Of a DNA stretch of 64,000 bases, positions 63,367-64,000 are shown in pieces; the first letter of the stretch is position 1, and the number at the start of each line of letters is the position of its first letter. The stretch is from Asanoa sp040676615 (GTDB taxonomy: Bacteria; Actinomycetota; Actinomycetes; Mycobacteriales; Micromonosporaceae). The stretch covers positions 131,952-195,951 of the forward strand of contig NZ_JBFAPI010000015.1 of the NCBI RefSeq assembly GCF_040676615.1, given 5' to 3'. The notes beneath the pieces are model-generated. The model ran no database searches and had not been told where the DNA came from. It saw nothing but the letters and a program-made list of their open reading frames with translations. The position numbers and the translations under genes were made by a program.

Positions 63367-63917
63367 CCAGCGGAGTTAACGACACCGGACGGATCACCCG
63401 CGAACCGGGCACCGAGACGGCCGTCCTGGCCGGCGGGTGCTTCTGGGGCATGGAGGATCTCATTCGCCGGCAGCCAGGGGTGCTGGACACGCGCGTCGGT
63501 TACACCGGCGGCGACAACGATCACGCGACGTACCGCAACCACCCCGGCCACGCCGAGGCGGTCGAGATCGTCTTCGACCCGGCACAGACGACGTACCGCG
63601 ACATCCTGGCGTTCTTCTTTCAGATCCACGACCCGTCGACGCTGAACCGGCAGGGCAACGACATGGGCACGAGCTACCGCTCGGCGATCTTCCCGCTCAC
63701 CGAGGAGCAGGAGCGGGTCGCCCGCGACACGATCGCGGACGTCGATGCCTCAGGGTTGTGGCCGGGCAAGGCGGTCACCACGATCGAGCCGGCCGGCCCG
63801 TTCTGGGAGGCCGAGCCCGAGCACCAGGACTACCTGATCAACTACCCGTCCGGCTACACCTGCCACTTCCCGCGGCCCGACTGGGTGTTGCCCAGGCGCA
63901 CCGCGACCTCAGCCTGA
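63363..63917 (+). CDS. msrA: Peptide-methionine (S)-S-oxide reductase
   Basis: A 184-residue MsrA with the catalytic GGCFWGMEDL (Cys26), VGYTGGDNDHATYRN, FFFQIHDPSTLNRQGND and EPEHQDYL. It repairs the S-epimer of methionine sulfoxide, complementing MsrB in the same operon. Confidence 0.95.
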   Translation: MTSGVNDTGRITREPGTETAVLAGGCFWGMEDLIRRQPGVLDTRVGYTGGDNDHATYRNHPGHAEAVEIVFDPAQTTYRDILAFFFQIHDPSTLNRQGNDMGTSYRSAIFPLTEEQERVARDTIADVDASGLWPGKAVTTIEPAGPFWEAEPEHQDYLINYPSGYTCHFPRPDWVLPRRTATSA

Positions 63918-63922
63918 CGGGA

Positions 63923-64000
63923 GTGCGGCCGACCGGCGGCGGGCCGTTCAACCAGGCCGGGATCGACTTCTATTCGCGGCTCGTCGACGGCCTGCTGGAG
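63923..64000 (+). pseudogene. GH1 beta-glucosidase fragment, cut by the window edge
   Basis: The last 26 codons read VRPTGGGPFNQAGIDFYSRL and then VDGLLE, matching an internal part of family-1 beta-glucosidases (about residues 95-120 of a usual protein). The N-terminal about 95 residues that should precede it are missing, since msrA ends only five bases before. So this is a 5'-truncated gene. The rest lies outside the window. Confidence 0.5.

Overview
The window is GC-rich actinomycete DNA: codons strongly biased to G/C at the third position, many GTG starts, and genes packed with 1- to 4-base overlaps. The gene content (clpS, DUF2017, a JAMM protease, cysO, cysM, a Rv1339-like metallo-hydrolase, rph and rdgB on one side; DUF6186, DivIVA-type repeats, DUF5925 AAA and mycothiol-dependent enzymes elsewhere) fits the Micromonosporaceae. 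The species cannot be named from sequence alone.

Layout. 1-9.8 kb: a core block with ClpS (N-end-rule adaptor), the sulfur-carrier cysteine pathway (JAMM protease, CysO, CysM), a repeat-bearing membrane protein, a cAMP-phosphodiesterase-like metallo-hydrolase, two GT4 glycosyltransferases, RNase PH and RdgB. 9.9-13.4 kb: an AraC-type regulator that reads through into two small membrane-protein genes, then an alpha/beta hydrolase divergent from an ArsR-type repressor over a clear dyad operator. 13.4-21.7 kb: degenerate about 70-bp repeats, then a complete hut operon on the minus strand (hutU, an M20 amidohydrolase, hutF, hutI, hutH; every junction a 4-base overlap) headed by an RpiR-family regulator. 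21.8-26.1 kb: methyltransferase, MOSC and DUF1905 proteins, then a type VII secretion-linked toxin cassette (YbaB-like, WXG100-like, CpnT-N-like, EndoU nuclease, probable immunity gene) in which one in-frame stop separates the carrier half from the EndoU half.

26.1-38.5 kb: a NarL-type two-component pair, an ABC exporter with a strong terminator, a DivIVA-repeat protein, NudC, a frameshifted luciferase-like oxidoreductase, an ECF42 sigma factor with its DGPF partner, a SARP/BTAD regulator fused to a membrane helix-hairpin-helix module, a lipoprotein and an NmrA-like protein. 38.6-47.8 kb: an NfeD-like plus flotillin pair, an F420-type flavin enzyme, a divergent myo-inositol-phosphate synthase homologue, a membrane glutaredoxin, an SRPBCC protein with a second ECF42/DGPF module, a fatty-acid desaturase and a histidine-rich anchored protein. 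47.8-64 kb: mostly small redox and modification enzymes, a DUF5925 AAA ATPase, a second WXG/zincin/lipoprotein toxin-like cassette, a secreted CocE-type hydrolase, a BBE-type flavoenzyme, regulator/SDR pairs, msrB-msrA, and a GH1 beta-glucosidase fragment at the right edge.

Most worth follow-up: the two T7SS cassettes (especially the stop-split EndoU toxin), the SARP-HhH membrane fusion, a CysO whose diglycine is buried by a 17-residue tail, and three loci where the 3' end of a minus-strand gene, stop codon included, appears tandemly copied downstream. No rRNA, tRNA, CRISPR array or complete insertion sequence was recognised.
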